A stretch of DNA of 26,510 nucleotides from CAZPAH01 sp964584495 (GCA_964584495.1 CAZPAH010000028.1:1-26510); one strand, 5' to 3'; positions 14,771 to 22,440 are shown, counted from the first letter of the stretch. The notes: generated from the sequence alone by a model not told the origin. Numbers and translations: made by a program.

Positions 14771-15139
14771 CGGTAAAGCAGACGGGGCGATCGCGGGCGT
14801 CCGAGGGCGTTCGAGGAAAGTCCGAGCTCCACAGGGCGGGATGCTGGGTAATTCCCAGTGGGGGCGACCCCAAGGAAAGTGCCACAGAAAAGATACCGCC
14901 GCCGGTTTTCCGGCGGTAAGGGTGAAAAGGCGAGGTAAGAGCTCACCAGTGCCTCCGGTGACGGGGGCAGCTAGGTAAACCCCATCCGGAGAAAGACCAA
15001 ATAGAAGAGGAGAAGTTGCCCGCTTCATCTGACTCTCGGGTAGGTCGATCGAGGCCCGTGGAAACGCGGGTCCCAGATAAATGATCGCTGCCTTTCAGCA
15101 TGAAAGGTACAGGACTCGGCTTACAAGTCTGCTTTACCG
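14771..15139 (+). ncRNA. rnpB: RNase P RNA, bacterial class A
   Basis: This is the catalytic RNA of RNase P, which removes the 5' leader of precursor tRNAs. The ends are set by P1: CGGTAAAGCAGAC (14771-14783) pairs perfectly with GTCTGCTTTACCG (15127-15139), 13 bp. Universal core elements appear in order. GAGGAAAGTCCGAGCTCC and ACAGGGC lie near the 5' side (CR I, P4). A GC hairpin with a TTTT loop (GCCGG/CCGGC) comes next, then AAGGGTGAAAAGG, GGTAAGAGCTCACCAG, GGTAAACCCCATCCGG, AGACCAAATAGAAG, AGATAAATGATCGCT, and ACAGGACTCGGCTTAC at the 3' side (CR V, P4). The arrangement is type A, about 369 nt. P1 followed by TTTT (15140-15143) may help terminate. It lies between RNase H and recJ. Confidence 0.97.
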
Positions 15140-15169
15140 TTTTCGTATTCAACGCTGGCAAGGTGAATT

Positions 15170-16885
15170 TTGCTTTCCTGGACCGATAGTAACGTCGATC
15201 AAAATATTAATGAATCGCTTGCCGAATCGCTGATGATTTCATCGCTTGAGGCGAAACTGCTGCTGGCGAGGAAAATTGAAAATATCGAGGATGCGAGGCG
15301 ATACCTTTCGCCGAGCTTTGACGATCTGCACGATCCGTTTCTCTTCGGAGAGATGGAAGGGGCGGTAAGCGCTATTGGAGAGGCCGTGGCCGGCGGCCAT
15401 AGAATCCTGGTGCATGGAGATTACGATGTCGATGGTATCTGCGGGGCGACGCTTCTCTACGAGGCGCTAGCCGGATTGGGCGCCGATGTTCACTATTTCA
15501 TACCCGACAGGAGCAAGGACGGTTACGGATTGGCCGGCAGGGTCATGAAAAGGGGCGTCAAAGTCGGACTTAAGCTTGTGATTTCGGTGGATTGCGGATC
15601 CAGCGATGGGGAAACCATCTCATATCTTTCGAGCCACGGCGTGGAAACGGTAATTACCGACCATCATGAAATAGACAGACGTCCGGCGGACGCGGGGAGC
15701 TTCATCAATCCGAAGCTGCCCGGTGAAAAATACCCGTTTTATGAGCTTGCCGGCGTAGGCGTGGCGTTCAAACTTTTACAGGCACTCGAGAAGAGTATGG
15801 GAGGAAGTTTCGATCTGGAAGGGATGCTTGATCTTGTCGCCCTGGGAACTCTAGGCGACTATGTCGATCTAGTCGGTGAAAACAGGACCCTCGTATCCCT
15901 TGGGCTGGAACGGCTGCGCAGGTGGGAAAGACCGGGACTGGCGGCGCTGAGGGACGAAGCGGGTCTGGTCAAGGATGGTTTTACGGCACGCCAGCTATGT
16001 TTTTCGATTGTGCCGAGGCTAAATTCCCCCGGAAGAATGGGAAGCGCCAGGGATGTAGTGAAACTGCTGTCGACACGAGATGCCGATCTGTCGTCCAAGA
16101 TCGCCCGGGAGATAGAGATGAAGAACAGGAGCAGAAGGGAGCATGACAGCCGCGTCACGGAGGAGGCGTGCTATCTCGCCGACGTAATACTTAAACGGAG
16201 CGATCCGAACGCGCTAGTTTTCTCTTCGTCATCGTGGCACGAGGGCGTGGTCGGAATCGGCGCTTCGAGACTCTCGGAAAAATATAATCTTCCGGCGGTG
16301 CTGATAGCTGTCCGCGACGGGATTGGAAAGGGCTCCGCAAGATCGGCGGGCAAGGTAAATATCAAGGAGACACTTGAGAAATGCGCCGGTTATCTCGATG
16401 CATACGGCGGGCACAAGGAAGCGGGGGGGTTCAGTATAAAGGAAATCAACATTTCCGATTTCAACAGCAGGTTCGATGAGGTTGTCGGAGAACTTCTGGA
16501 AAAGAGCGGTGAGGCGGATCCGGTGGTTTATGATGCTGAAATCTCCCTCGAACAGTGCGACATGGAATTGATCTCCTTTATAGAAAGAATGGCTCCGTTC
16601 GGTCCGGGAAATCGAGAACCGGTTTTTTTGCTCAGCGGGCTTGAGGTAATGCCCGACAGCAGGATCGTGGGGAAGGATCACCTCAGAATAACGGTGCGCG
16701 ATCGTAACGGCGGAATACAGAATCTAATCGGTTTCACGTTGGGAAGAGCCTGGAACCCGGTGGATATAGTGGGACAAAAGCTCGACCTTCTCGTCCAGCT
16801 GCGAAAGAACGTGTATCATGGGAAAGTAGAGCCGCAGGTGCAGGCGCTTATGATAAGGATATCGAACGGTGTCGCTTCAAACTGA
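15170..16885 (+). CDS. recJ: Single-stranded-DNA-specific 5'-3' exonuclease RecJ
   Basis: RecJ degrades single-stranded DNA 5' to 3' in RecF-pathway recombination and mismatch or base excision repair. The 571-residue length is normal (E. coli 577). The DHH phosphoesterase motifs are present: DYDVDG (84-89), DCGSS (141-145) and TDHHE (163-167). The C-terminal DHHA1 domain has YGGHKEAGGF with GGH at 413-415, and an OB-fold-like end follows (PFGPGNREPVF onward). DCGSS replaces the more common DCGI-type sequence but keeps the metal-binding Asp. The start is TTG 15170 with AAGG at 15160-15163. The gene begins only 30 bases after the rnpB P1 helix and shows no promoter of its own, so it may be read through from rnpB or from further upstream. 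Confidence 0.95.
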   Translation: MLSWTDSNVDQNINESLAESLMISSLEAKLLLARKIENIEDARRYLSPSFDDLHDPFLFGEMEGAVSAIGEAVAGGHRILVHGDYDVDGICGATLLYEALAGLGADVHYFIPDRSKDGYGLAGRVMKRGVKVGLKLVISVDCGSSDGETISYLSSHGVETVITDHHEIDRRPADAGSFINPKLPGEKYPFYELAGVGVAFKLLQALEKSMGGSFDLEGMLDLVALGTLGDYVDLVGENRTLVSLGLERLRRWERPGLAALRDEAGLVKDGFTARQLCFSIVPRLNSPGRMGSARDVVKLLSTRDADLSSKIAREIEMKNRSRREHDSRVTEEACYLADVILKRSDPNALVFSSSSWHEGVVGIGASRLSEKYNLPAVLIAVRDGIGKGSARSAGKVNIKETLEKCAGYLDAYGGHKEAGGFSIKEINISDFNSRFDEVVGELLEKSGEADPVVYDAEISLEQCDMELISFIERMAPFGPGNREPVFLLSGLEVMPDSRIVGKDHLRITVRDRNGGIQNLIGFTLGRAWNPVDIVGQKLDLLVQLRKNVYHGKVEPQVQALMIRISNGVASN

Positions 16886-16980
16886 ATCGAACTGCTCCGA
16901 TGTCGCCGTCGAGATCGAGCGGCGCAATGGCGGAGGACGCGCAGCCAAAGGATGCAGCGTGGGGAAAGGCAAGTAGGGCC

Positions 16981-17433
16981 ATGCGGGCGGTAATCCAGAG
17001 AGTGGCTGAAGCCAGCGTCGAAGCGGGAGGGAGGATTATAGCCTCTATCGGTAAAGGGATTCTCGTTCTCGCCGCTTTCAGGACCGGCGACGACCGGAAG
17101 GAACTGGACTGGATGGCGAGAAAATGCCTCGATCTCAGAATATTCAATGACGAAGCGGGAAAGATGAACAGGAGCGTGATCGACGAGGATGGCGAGGTTC
17201 TCGTCGTGTCGCAGTTCACACTGTTCGGAAATTGCAGAAAGGGTAGACGTCCGGCATACACGCTCAGCGCACCGGCCGCCGAGGCTCATGCCCTCTATAT
17301 CGAGTTCATCGAGATCCTCGAGGGGTATTACGGAAAAGTCTCATGGGGAGAATTCGGCGCTATGATGAAGGTGCGCCTCTTGAACGACGGTCCCGTAACA
17401 CTGATAATCGACCGCGGCACGGAGGGGATATAG
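16981..17433 (+). CDS. dtd: D-aminoacyl-tRNA deacylase
   Basis: Dtd hydrolyses D-amino acids (for example D-Tyr) and misloaded Gly from tRNAs, keeping translation stereospecific. The 150-residue length is normal from ATG 16981. It has the usual opening MRAVIQRVAEASV, the active-site strand SQFTLFGNCRKGRRPAY (SQFTL at 77-81), and the cross-subunit motif NDGPVT (135-140), whose cis Gly-Pro rejects L-amino acids. The frame is open upstream to 16900 but that extension does not match the family. Possible ribosome sites are AGGG (16975-16978), rather close, or GGGGAAAGG (16961-16969), rather far. It lies 95 bases after recJ and 34 bases before maf, probably in one operon. Confidence 0.95.
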   Translation: MRAVIQRVAEASVEAGGRIIASIGKGILVLAAFRTGDDRKELDWMARKCLDLRIFNDEAGKMNRSVIDEDGEVLVVSQFTLFGNCRKGRRPAYTLSAPAAEAHALYIEFIEILEGYYGKVSWGEFGAMMKVRLLNDGPVTLIIDRGTEGI

Positions 17434-17467
17434 CCCCCCGGTCGCTGTGCAATGGAAGGTCTATCGC

Positions 17468-18061
17468 ATGAATCCTTTTCTCTCGGCTGAAATTCAAGAG
17501 AACCTCGTTCTGGCTTCCGCCTCTCCACGGCGAAAGGAGATTCTTGAGAATCTTGGATTCGAGTTTGAAGTGCTTCCCTCGGACGTCGACGAAAGCCAGA
17601 TCCTGCAGGATGATCCGGCAGTTAATGCAAAGTTGCTGGCGGAACTCAAGGCTGTCGGAGGGCAGGTGGTCCGGCCAAGAAAAACGATCATCGCCGCCGA
17701 TACTATAGTTCTTTGCGATGGTAAGGTTCTCGGGAAACCGCGTGACGACGATGAATCCGCCGGGATGTTGAAGTACCTTTCCGGCAGGATGCACGAGGTC
17801 ATAACCGGGATCGCCTTGATCTCGCGGCCGAACAAGAGAATAGTGGAGATAGAGCGAACGAAGGTTTATTTCAGAGCACTGACTCCGGAAGAGATCGCAA
17901 TATATGTAAATACGGGAGAGCCACGCGATAAGGCGGGAGGATACGCGATACAGGGATACGGATCGGTCCTGGCAGATAGGATCGAAGGTTGTTACTTCAA
18001 CGTCGTCGGCCTACCGGTGCCGAGACTGTTCGGCATGTTCAGGCGACTGGAGACGATGTAG
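17468..18061 (+). CDS. maf: Maf family nucleoside triphosphate pyrophosphatase (YhdE-like, dTTP/UTP)
   Basis: Maf proteins hydrolyse non-canonical or specific nucleoside triphosphates to monophosphates and restrain division in some species. The 197-residue protein (ATG 17468, ribosome site GGAAGG at 17454-17459) has the substrate loop LASASPRRKEILENLG (15-30), the catalytic Asp in AADTIV (D78) and GKPRD. The YhdE-type signature DKAGGYAIQGYG appears near 155-165. That signature points to the dTTP/UTP pyrophosphatase branch rather than YceF (m7GTP). The first residues NPFLSAEIQENL are a short extension. A GTG 21 bases earlier is in frame but would place the ribosome site inside the gene. Confidence 0.93.
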   Translation: MNPFLSAEIQENLVLASASPRRKEILENLGFEFEVLPSDVDESQILQDDPAVNAKLLAELKAVGGQVVRPRKTIIAADTIVLCDGKVLGKPRDDDESAGMLKYLSGRMHEVITGIALISRPNKRIVEIERTKVYFRALTPEEIAIYVNTGEPRDKAGGYAIQGYGSVLADRIEGCYFNVVGLPVPRLFGMFRRLETM

Positions 18062-18089
18062 GTTGCCCTTTGGGCCGGAGGAACGAAGA

Positions 18090-18509
18090 ATGAGCGCTTT
18101 CGAGAAAGAGTACGGTTTTTCGACGGACGGCGACGGAACGATAGTGGATCTGACCCGACGAATCGAGGAAAGCGTTCTTGAGAGCGGGATAAAAACGGGC
18201 CAGGCCGTAGTATTCGTTCCAGGCTCTACGGGCGCAATAACAACTATCGAGTACGAGCCGGGCCTCTTGGGGGACCTGCCTGAATTCTTCGAAAGGATCA
18301 TTCCTTCGGATACCGTCTATCAGCACGATGCGACGTGGGGCGACGGAAACGGTTTTTCGCACCTGAGGGCGGCCCTCGTGGGGCCATCCCTGGCCATTCC
18401 CGTTTCAAAAGGGAGGCTGGTGCTGGGAAGCTGGCAGCAGGTGGTTTTCCTCGAATTCGATAACAGGCCCCGCAGGCGCCGAATTCACGTTAATATCGTG
18501 GGCGATTGA
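18090..18509 (+). CDS. yjbQ: YjbQ/UPF0047 family protein
   Basis: A 139-residue YjbQ-family protein. E. coli YjbQ has weak thiamine phosphate synthase activity in vitro, but the physiological role is unknown. Nearly the whole conserved core is visible: VVFVPGSTGAITTIEYEPGL, then HDATWGDGNGFSHLRAALVGPSL and GRLVLGSWQQVVFLEFDNRPRRR. The conserved His and Asp residues in the middle motif are thought to form a metal or active site. The start ATG 18090 has a strong ribosome site GGAGGAA (18077-18083). It follows maf by 28 bases, so it is likely the last gene of that unit; the ribosomal protein promoter begins 37 bases after its stop codon. Confidence 0.92.
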   Translation: MSAFEKEYGFSTDGDGTIVDLTRRIEESVLESGIKTGQAVVFVPGSTGAITTIEYEPGLLGDLPEFFERIIPSDTVYQHDATWGDGNGFSHLRAALVGPSLAIPVSKGRLVLGSWQQVVFLEFDNRPRRRRIHVNIVGD

Positions 18510-18546
18510 GGGATGCGGACCATTTACGGCAATAAATTAAAGAAAC

Positions 18547-18575
18547 TTGACATAACGGCTAACTTACTATATATT
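18547..18575 (+). promoter_or_regulatory. Sigma70 promoter of the rplM-rpsI operon
   Basis: A perfect TTGACA (18547-18552), a 17-base spacer and TATATT (18570-18575, five of six) lie in a very AT-rich gap. The start near 18582 gives a leader of about 39 bases, too short for a large regulatory structure. It contains only a 5-bp AT hairpin (18584-18596) and the ribosome site. Confidence 0.85.
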
Positions 18576-18620
18576 TTGATGTTTAATTTTGAATTATTAT
18601 GACCGTCCTGGAGGATAGGA

Positions 18621-19052
18621 ATGCAGAAAACAACTATATTGAAACCGGGTGAATTTCATAGAGATTGGTATGTCGTCGATGCGGACGGCAAAACGCTTGG
18701 AAGGCTCGCCGCCAGGATTGCGATGGTGCTCAGGGGAAAGAACAAGCCCGGGTACTCCCCTCATATGGATGTGGGCGATTTCGTCGTCATCGTAAACGCT
18801 TCAAAAATAAATGTTACAGGCAACAAGGCAGAGGACAAGAAGTATTGGAGATATACCGGCTATCATGGGGGGTTGCGCCTGACGAGCCTCAAGGAAGCCA
18901 TGCAAAAGGATCCCACCATAGTCGTGAGGAAAGCGGTGAAGGGTATGCTGCCGCATAACAAGCTTGGCCGGAAGCTGATCAAGAAGCTCAAGGTATACGG
19001 GGGCGCGACGCATCCCCACGAAGCTCAGAAACCGGAAGTGCTTGAAATATAA
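18621..19052 (+). CDS. rplM: 50S ribosomal protein L13
   Basis: L13 is an early-assembling protein of the large ribosomal subunit that binds 23S rRNA. The 143-residue ORF has the family's full length and motifs: RDWYVVDADGKTLGRLAARIAMVLRGK, YSPHMDVGDFVVIVNA, KKYWRYTGYHGGLR and KGMLPHNKLGRKLIKKLKVYGGA..HPHEAQKPEVL. The start ATG has GGAGGAT at 18610-18616. It is the first gene after a consensus-like promoter and is followed by rpsI, its near-universal partner. Nothing unusual is seen. Confidence 0.98.
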   Translation: MQKTTILKPGEFHRDWYVVDADGKTLGRLAARIAMVLRGKNKPGYSPHMDVGDFVVIVNASKINVTGNKAEDKKYWRYTGYHGGLRLTSLKEAMQKDPTIVVRKAVKGMLPHNKLGRKLIKKLKVYGGATHPHEAQKPEVLEI

Positions 19053-19066
19053 CAGTAAACGTAACT

Positions 19067-19093
19067 AAGTCCTTCCCGCTTATGGAAGGGCTT
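19067..19093 (+). promoter_or_regulatory. Hairpin in the rplM-rpsI gap
   Basis: AAGTCCTTCC (19067-19076) pairs along ten positions, with one G-U, to GGAAGGGCTT (19084-19093) around a 7-base loop. It ends 12 bases before the rpsI ribosome site. There is no T run, so it is more likely an mRNA stability or processing element, or a translation-control site, than a terminator. Confidence 0.45.
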
Positions 19094-19118
19094 TAATGGA
19101 GAGGGAAGGAGGTGAAAA

Positions 19119-19511
19119 TTGGCAAAAGAGATCTATCATTCCGTCGGAAGAAGGAAATCGGCGGTCGCCCGCGTCTATCTGACCGAGGGTTCGGGCAAGA
19201 TTGTCGTTAACGGCGAGGGACTTCGCCAATACATGAAGAGAGACAGCCTTGCGCTCCTCGTCAGACAGCCGCTCGATGTTACCGGGTCCGAGGCCAAGTA
19301 TGACATCATAGCTTCGGTAAGGGGTGGAGGCACGTCGGGACAGGCGGGAGCTCTGAGGCTGGGTATATCCAGGGCGATCATCCAGCACGATGAGAACCAG
19401 AGGAAGGTATTGAAAGCGGGCGGTTTCCTGACCCGTGATCCGAGGGAGAAGGAACGCAAGAAGTACGGACAGCCTGGAGCAAGGAAGAAATTCCAGTTCT
19501 CCAAGCGGTAG
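19119..19511 (+). CDS. rpsI: 30S ribosomal protein S9
   Basis: S9 is a small-subunit head protein whose C-terminal Lys-Arg tail reaches the P-site tRNA. The 130-residue ORF has the family motifs: YHSVGRRKSAVARVYL, GSGKIVVNGEGL, VRGGGTSGQAGALRLGISRAI and the tail KKYGQPGARKKFQFSKR. It starts with TTG at 19119. The choice is secure because an ideal ribosome site AAGGAGGTG (19106-19114) precedes it and the protein would otherwise lose its first strand. It is co-transcribed with rplM. Confidence 0.98.
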   Translation: MAKEIYHSVGRRKSAVARVYLTEGSGKIVVNGEGLRQYMKRDSLALLVRQPLDVTGSEAKYDIIASVRGGGTSGQAGALRLGISRAIIQHDENQRKVLKAGGFLTRDPREKERKKYGQPGARKKFQFSKR

Positions 19512-19612
19512 AATTTCTATTACGCACATCCCTTTACCGGCTCATGGTGTTCTGTTAATACGGGATAGGGCCGAAGAAGTAGGGGGGTGGAGGAAAAACC
19601 TAAGGAGGCAAA

Positions 19613-20431
19613 GTGGAAGTCCAGATCAAAGACCTGCTGGAAGCAGGCGTTCATTTTGGGCACCAGACGAGGCGCTGGAATCCCAAAATGAAGCCATATA
19701 TATTCAAAGAACAGAACGGCATCTATATCATCGATCTCCGCCAGACGCTCGATAAGCTGAAAGAGGCCTACGACAAGCTCGTGGAGATGACCGCAGAGGG
19801 TAAAACGGTCATCTTCGTGGGTACCAAGAGACAGGCGAAGGACAGCGTAAAAGAAGACGCGACAAGGTGTGATATGTTCTATATCAACGAACGCTGGCTG
19901 GGTGGAACCCTGACTAACTTCAAGACCATCAGACAGAGCCTCGACCGCCTTGAGGATATCGAGGCGATGGAGAAAGACGGAAGGATCGAGCAGTTTTCCA
20001 AGAAGGAACGCCTCGATCTCGAAAAGCACAAGCAGAAGCTTCTGAAGGTTCTCTCGGGGATCAGGAATATGAATAAGCTTCCTTCCTGTATCGTGGTATT
20101 CGATACGAAGAAGGAAATGATCGCGATCAAGGAAGCGAATAAGCTCGGTATTCCTTTGATCGGCCTGGTGGACACCAATAGCGATCCTGACGAGCTGGAT
20201 CTCGCCATACCGGCCAACGATGACGCGATTCGTTCGATAAAGCTTTTTACGAAGACTTTTTCCGATGCGATTATCGAGGGAAGGGCGAGATACCTGAAGA
20301 ACAAGGATTTCATCAAGGACAAGGGCAAGGAGAGCGGGAAGGCGCCGAAAGAAAGGCGCCACGAGTCGCCCGCGGAAGCGCCTAAGGAATCGAAGGTTTC
20401 CGGCGGCGAAGTTAAATCGGACAAAGAATAA
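19613..20431 (+). CDS. rpsB: 30S ribosomal protein S2
   Basis: S2 is a late-assembling small-subunit protein near the mRNA exit side, required for S1 binding in many bacteria. The 272-residue ORF has the usual core: IKDLLEAGVHFGHQTRRWNPKM, YIIDLRQTLDKL, VIFVGTKRQAKDSV, NERWLGGTLTNFKTI and IPLIGLVDTNSDPDELDLAIPANDDAIRSI. It is longer than E. coli S2 (241) because of a hydrophilic Lys/Glu/Ser-rich tail from about residue 236. The start is GTG 19613 with the strong site AAGGAGG (19602-19608). The 101-base gap before it contains TTTACC-N16-TTAATA (19533-19560), too weak for a confident promoter. tsf follows as usual. Confidence 0.97.
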   Translation: MEVQIKDLLEAGVHFGHQTRRWNPKMKPYIFKEQNGIYIIDLRQTLDKLKEAYDKLVEMTAEGKTVIFVGTKRQAKDSVKEDATRCDMFYINERWLGGTLTNFKTIRQSLDRLEDIEAMEKDGRIEQFSKKERLDLEKHKQKLLKVLSGIRNMNKLPSCIVVFDTKKEMIAIKEANKLGIPLIGLVDTNSDPDELDLAIPANDDAIRSIKLFTKTFSDAIIEGRARYLKNKDFIKDKGKESGKAPKERRHESPAEAPKESKVSGGEVKSDKE

Positions 20432-20452
20432 TCGATTCTGGAGGATTTATAG

Positions 20453-21055
20453 ATGGATATTTCACCGAAGCTCGTCAAGGAATTACGGGACAGGACAAAT
20501 GCGGGCATGATGGATTGCAAGAAGGCCTTGCAGGAAACCGGGGGCGATATCGATGCCGCCATCAAGAAGCTCAGGGAGAAGGGTCTCTCGTCGGCGGCGA
20601 AGAGGGCTCACAGGGAGGCGAAGGAAGGCAGCATATTTTCGTATATCCACGGAGGTTCGAAACTCGGGGTGATGGTCGAGCTTAACTGTGAGACCGATTT
20701 CGTGGCCAGGACCGACGATTTCAAAGATCTGGGCAAGAACCTCGCGATGCAGATAGCAGCCACGGCTCCTCTAGTGGTGAAGAGGGAAGATCTGGCGGAA
20801 GATGTGATAGAGCGGGAAAGGGAGATTTATCGGAATCAGGCGCTTCAATCCGGTAAGCCCGAGAAGGTCATAGATAAAATTGTTGAAGGTAAAATGGAAA
20901 AGTTCTACCATGACGCCTGTCTGCTCGAGCAGCCTTTCGTGAAAAACGAGAAGGAAAGCATTGAAGATCTCCTTAAGGGGACTATCGGTAAGCTCGGAGA
21001 AAACATGATAATCAGGCGTTTCGTCCGTTTTCAGCTGGGGGAGGAAACATCCTGA
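20453..21055 (+). CDS. tsf: Elongation factor Ts, short form
   Basis: EF-Ts is the nucleotide exchange factor for EF-Tu. The 200-residue length matches the short form known from Thermus (about 196) rather than E. coli (283), so one of the two core subdomains and the C-terminal module are reduced. The N-terminal UBA-like domain is canonical (LVKELRDRTNAGMMDCKKALQE). The core carries VELNCETDFVARTDDFKDL, which contacts EF-Tu through the TDFVA motif. A GGAGGAT ribosome site stands upstream of ATG 20453. It forms the classic pair with rpsB, 21 bases apart. A strong terminator-like hairpin follows it. Confidence 0.97.
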   Translation: MDISPKLVKELRDRTNAGMMDCKKALQETGGDIDAAIKKLREKGLSSAAKRAHREAKEGSIFSYIHGGSKLGVMVELNCETDFVARTDDFKDLGKNLAMQIAATAPLVVKREDLAEDVIEREREIYRNQALQSGKPEKVIDKIVEGKMEKFYHDACLLEQPFVKNEKESIEDLLKGTIGKLGENMIIRRFVRFQLGEETS

Positions 21056-21083
21056 ACGGCGAGCTGAACGAAACAACTGTAAT

Positions 21084-21104
21084 CGCGGTAACGGAAAGTA
21101 CGCG
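21084..21104 (+). promoter_or_regulatory. Possible antiterminator hairpin competing with the tsf-pyrH terminator
   Basis: CGCGGTA (21084-21090) can pair with TACGCG (21099-21104) with one bulged G, giving six pairs around an 8-base loop. The second arm is the same sequence that forms the base of the terminator stem, so the two structures exclude each other. This is how a transcription attenuator is built, but six pairs can also arise by chance. Confidence 0.35.
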
Positions 21105-21131
21105 GGAGATAGTCGCCTCCTGCGTATTTTT
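21099..21131 (+). terminator. Intrinsic terminator or attenuator between tsf and pyrH
   Basis: TACGCGGGAG (21099-21108) pairs at all ten positions, with one G-U, to CTCCTGCGTA (21117-21126) around an 8-base loop, and is followed by five T (21127-21131). It is a strong Rho-independent terminator by form. The pyrH ribosome site begins about five bases after the T run, so no room is left for a separate promoter behind it. pyrH must therefore be reached by partial read-through or regulated antitermination. Confidence 0.8.
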
Positions 21132-21151
21132 CTGAAAGGAGAGATAAATAG

Positions 21152-21865
21152 ATGGAGGATCGTCCCCGGTTAAAGAGGTTTCTGCTGAAAGTCAGCGGAG
21201 AGGTGTTCGGTGGGGAATCTCTCAGTATCGATATGGGAAGGGTAGAGAGATTCGCAGCCGAACTCGGTGATGCGCGCTCTTCGGGAGCCGAGATCGCTGT
21301 TGTGGTTGGAGGCGGAAACATAGTCCGCGGCTCGGTTCTCAGCAGGGGAGGAGCCGATAGGGTTTCGTCCGATTATATGGGGATGCTCGGGACCGTTATC
21401 AACGCGATCGCGCTGCAAGGAGCTTTGGAGCGTCTAGGCGTGGAAGCCAGGGTGATGACCCCCTTCTCGCTGGAACAGATCGTAGAGCGCTATATAAGGA
21501 GCCATGCGTTGAACCACCTGGGGGAAGGTAGATTGCTCATTCTGGCCGGGGGCACAGGTAATCCCTATTTCACGACCGACACGGCGGCTGCCCTCAGGGC
21601 GGCGGAGATTAAGGCGGATGTGCTGCTCAAAGGAACGAAGGTCGATGGAATTTACGATTGCGACCCCGTTAAGAACCCGGGAGCTTCTTTAAAGAAAAAG
21701 CTGGGATTCACCGAGGTGCTGGGTGCCGATCTGAAGGTCATGGACGCTACGGCGGTCGCCCTGTGCAGGGACAATAGCATGCCCATAATCGTCTTCAATA
21801 TCATGGAGAGCGGAAATTTGGTCAAGGTGATAGAGGGAGAAACGATCGGAACGATTGTGCAATAA
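21152..21865 (+). CDS. pyrH: UMP kinase
   Basis: PyrH phosphorylates UMP to UDP with ATP and is hexameric, activated by GTP and inhibited by UTP in most bacteria. The 237-residue ORF is full length. It shows the amino acid kinase fold motifs: LKVSGEVFGG, VVVGGGNIVRG, ADRVSSDYMGMLGTVINAIALQGALE, LAGGTGNPYFTTDTAAALRAAE, LLKGTKVDGIYDCDPVKNP and LKVMDATAVALCRDNSMPIIVFN. Ribosome site AAAGGAGAG precedes ATG 21152. It is the first gene after an intrinsic terminator-like hairpin, and is followed by frr after 11 bases, the standard order. Confidence 0.97.
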   Translation: MEDRPRLKRFLLKVSGEVFGGESLSIDMGRVERFAAELGDARSSGAEIAVVVGGGNIVRGSVLSRGGADRVSSDYMGMLGTVINAIALQGALERLGVEARVMTPFSLEQIVERYIRSHALNHLGEGRLLILAGGTGNPYFTTDTAAALRAAEIKADVLLKGTKVDGIYDCDPVKNPGASLKKKLGFTEVLGADLKVMDATAVALCRDNSMPIIVFNIMESGNLVKVIEGETIGTIVQ

Positions 21866-21876
21866 GGAGGTTACTG

Positions 21877-22440
21877 ATGGACTCTGTCGATGGAATCTTC
21901 ACCGAAACCGAAAGTCACATGAAAAAATCCAGGGAACTCGTCGAGTCCGAGCTGGCGTCCATAAGAACGGGGAAGGCGTCGCCTGCCCTCCTGGAAAGCA
22001 TTAAGGTCGATTATTACGGCTCCCCGGTTCCATTGAAGCAGGTGGCCAACATCGCTATTCCCGATCCCAAGCTGATCACCGTTCAGCCCTGGGAAAAGCC
22101 GATGGTAGCCGAGATAATGAAGGCGATCCAGTCATCGAATCTGGGCCTCAACCCTCAAAGCGATGGTAGTTTCATCAGGGTTCCACTGCCGCCGTTGACG
22201 GAGGAGAGAAGGATCGAACTGGTAAAGACGGTCAAGCAGATGATCGAGAATGGGAAAGTTGCCATCAGGAACATCCGCAGGGAGGCGAACGAGAAGCTCA
22301 AGAAGCTGGAAAAGGATCATGTGATCTCCGAAGACGAACATCACAGGTACCACAAGGAGATTCAGGAAATGACCGACGAGTCGATAAAGGAGCTCGACAC
22401 GGTTACCGAGACGAAGGAAAAGGAAATAATGGAGTTCTAG
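21877..22440 (+). CDS. frr: Ribosome recycling factor
   Basis: RRF with EF-G splits post-termination ribosomes. The 187-residue ORF has the typical length (about 185). The motifs are those of the family: ELASIRTGKASPALLESIKVDYYGSPVPLKQVANI, TVQPWEK, AIQSSNLGLNPQSDGSFIRVPLPPLTEERR and the C-terminal helix VAIRNIRREANEKLKKLEKD. An AAGGAGG ribosome site precedes the ATG, overlapping the end of pyrH. It forms the three-helix stem plus a small beta domain. Nothing unusual is seen. Confidence 0.97.
   Translation: MDSVDGIFTETESHMKKSRELVESELASIRTGKASPALLESIKVDYYGSPVPLKQVANIAIPDPKLITVQPWEKPMVAEIMKAIQSSNLGLNPQSDGSFIRVPLPPLTEERRIELVKTVKQMIENGKVAIRNIRREANEKLKKLEKDHVISEDEHHRYHKEIQEMTDESIKELDTVTETKEKEIMEF

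Noticed and set aside
14730..15161. Short ORFs on both strands across 14730-15161
   Set aside because: The DNA is RNase P RNA; the ORFs are chance openings in a structured RNA gene.
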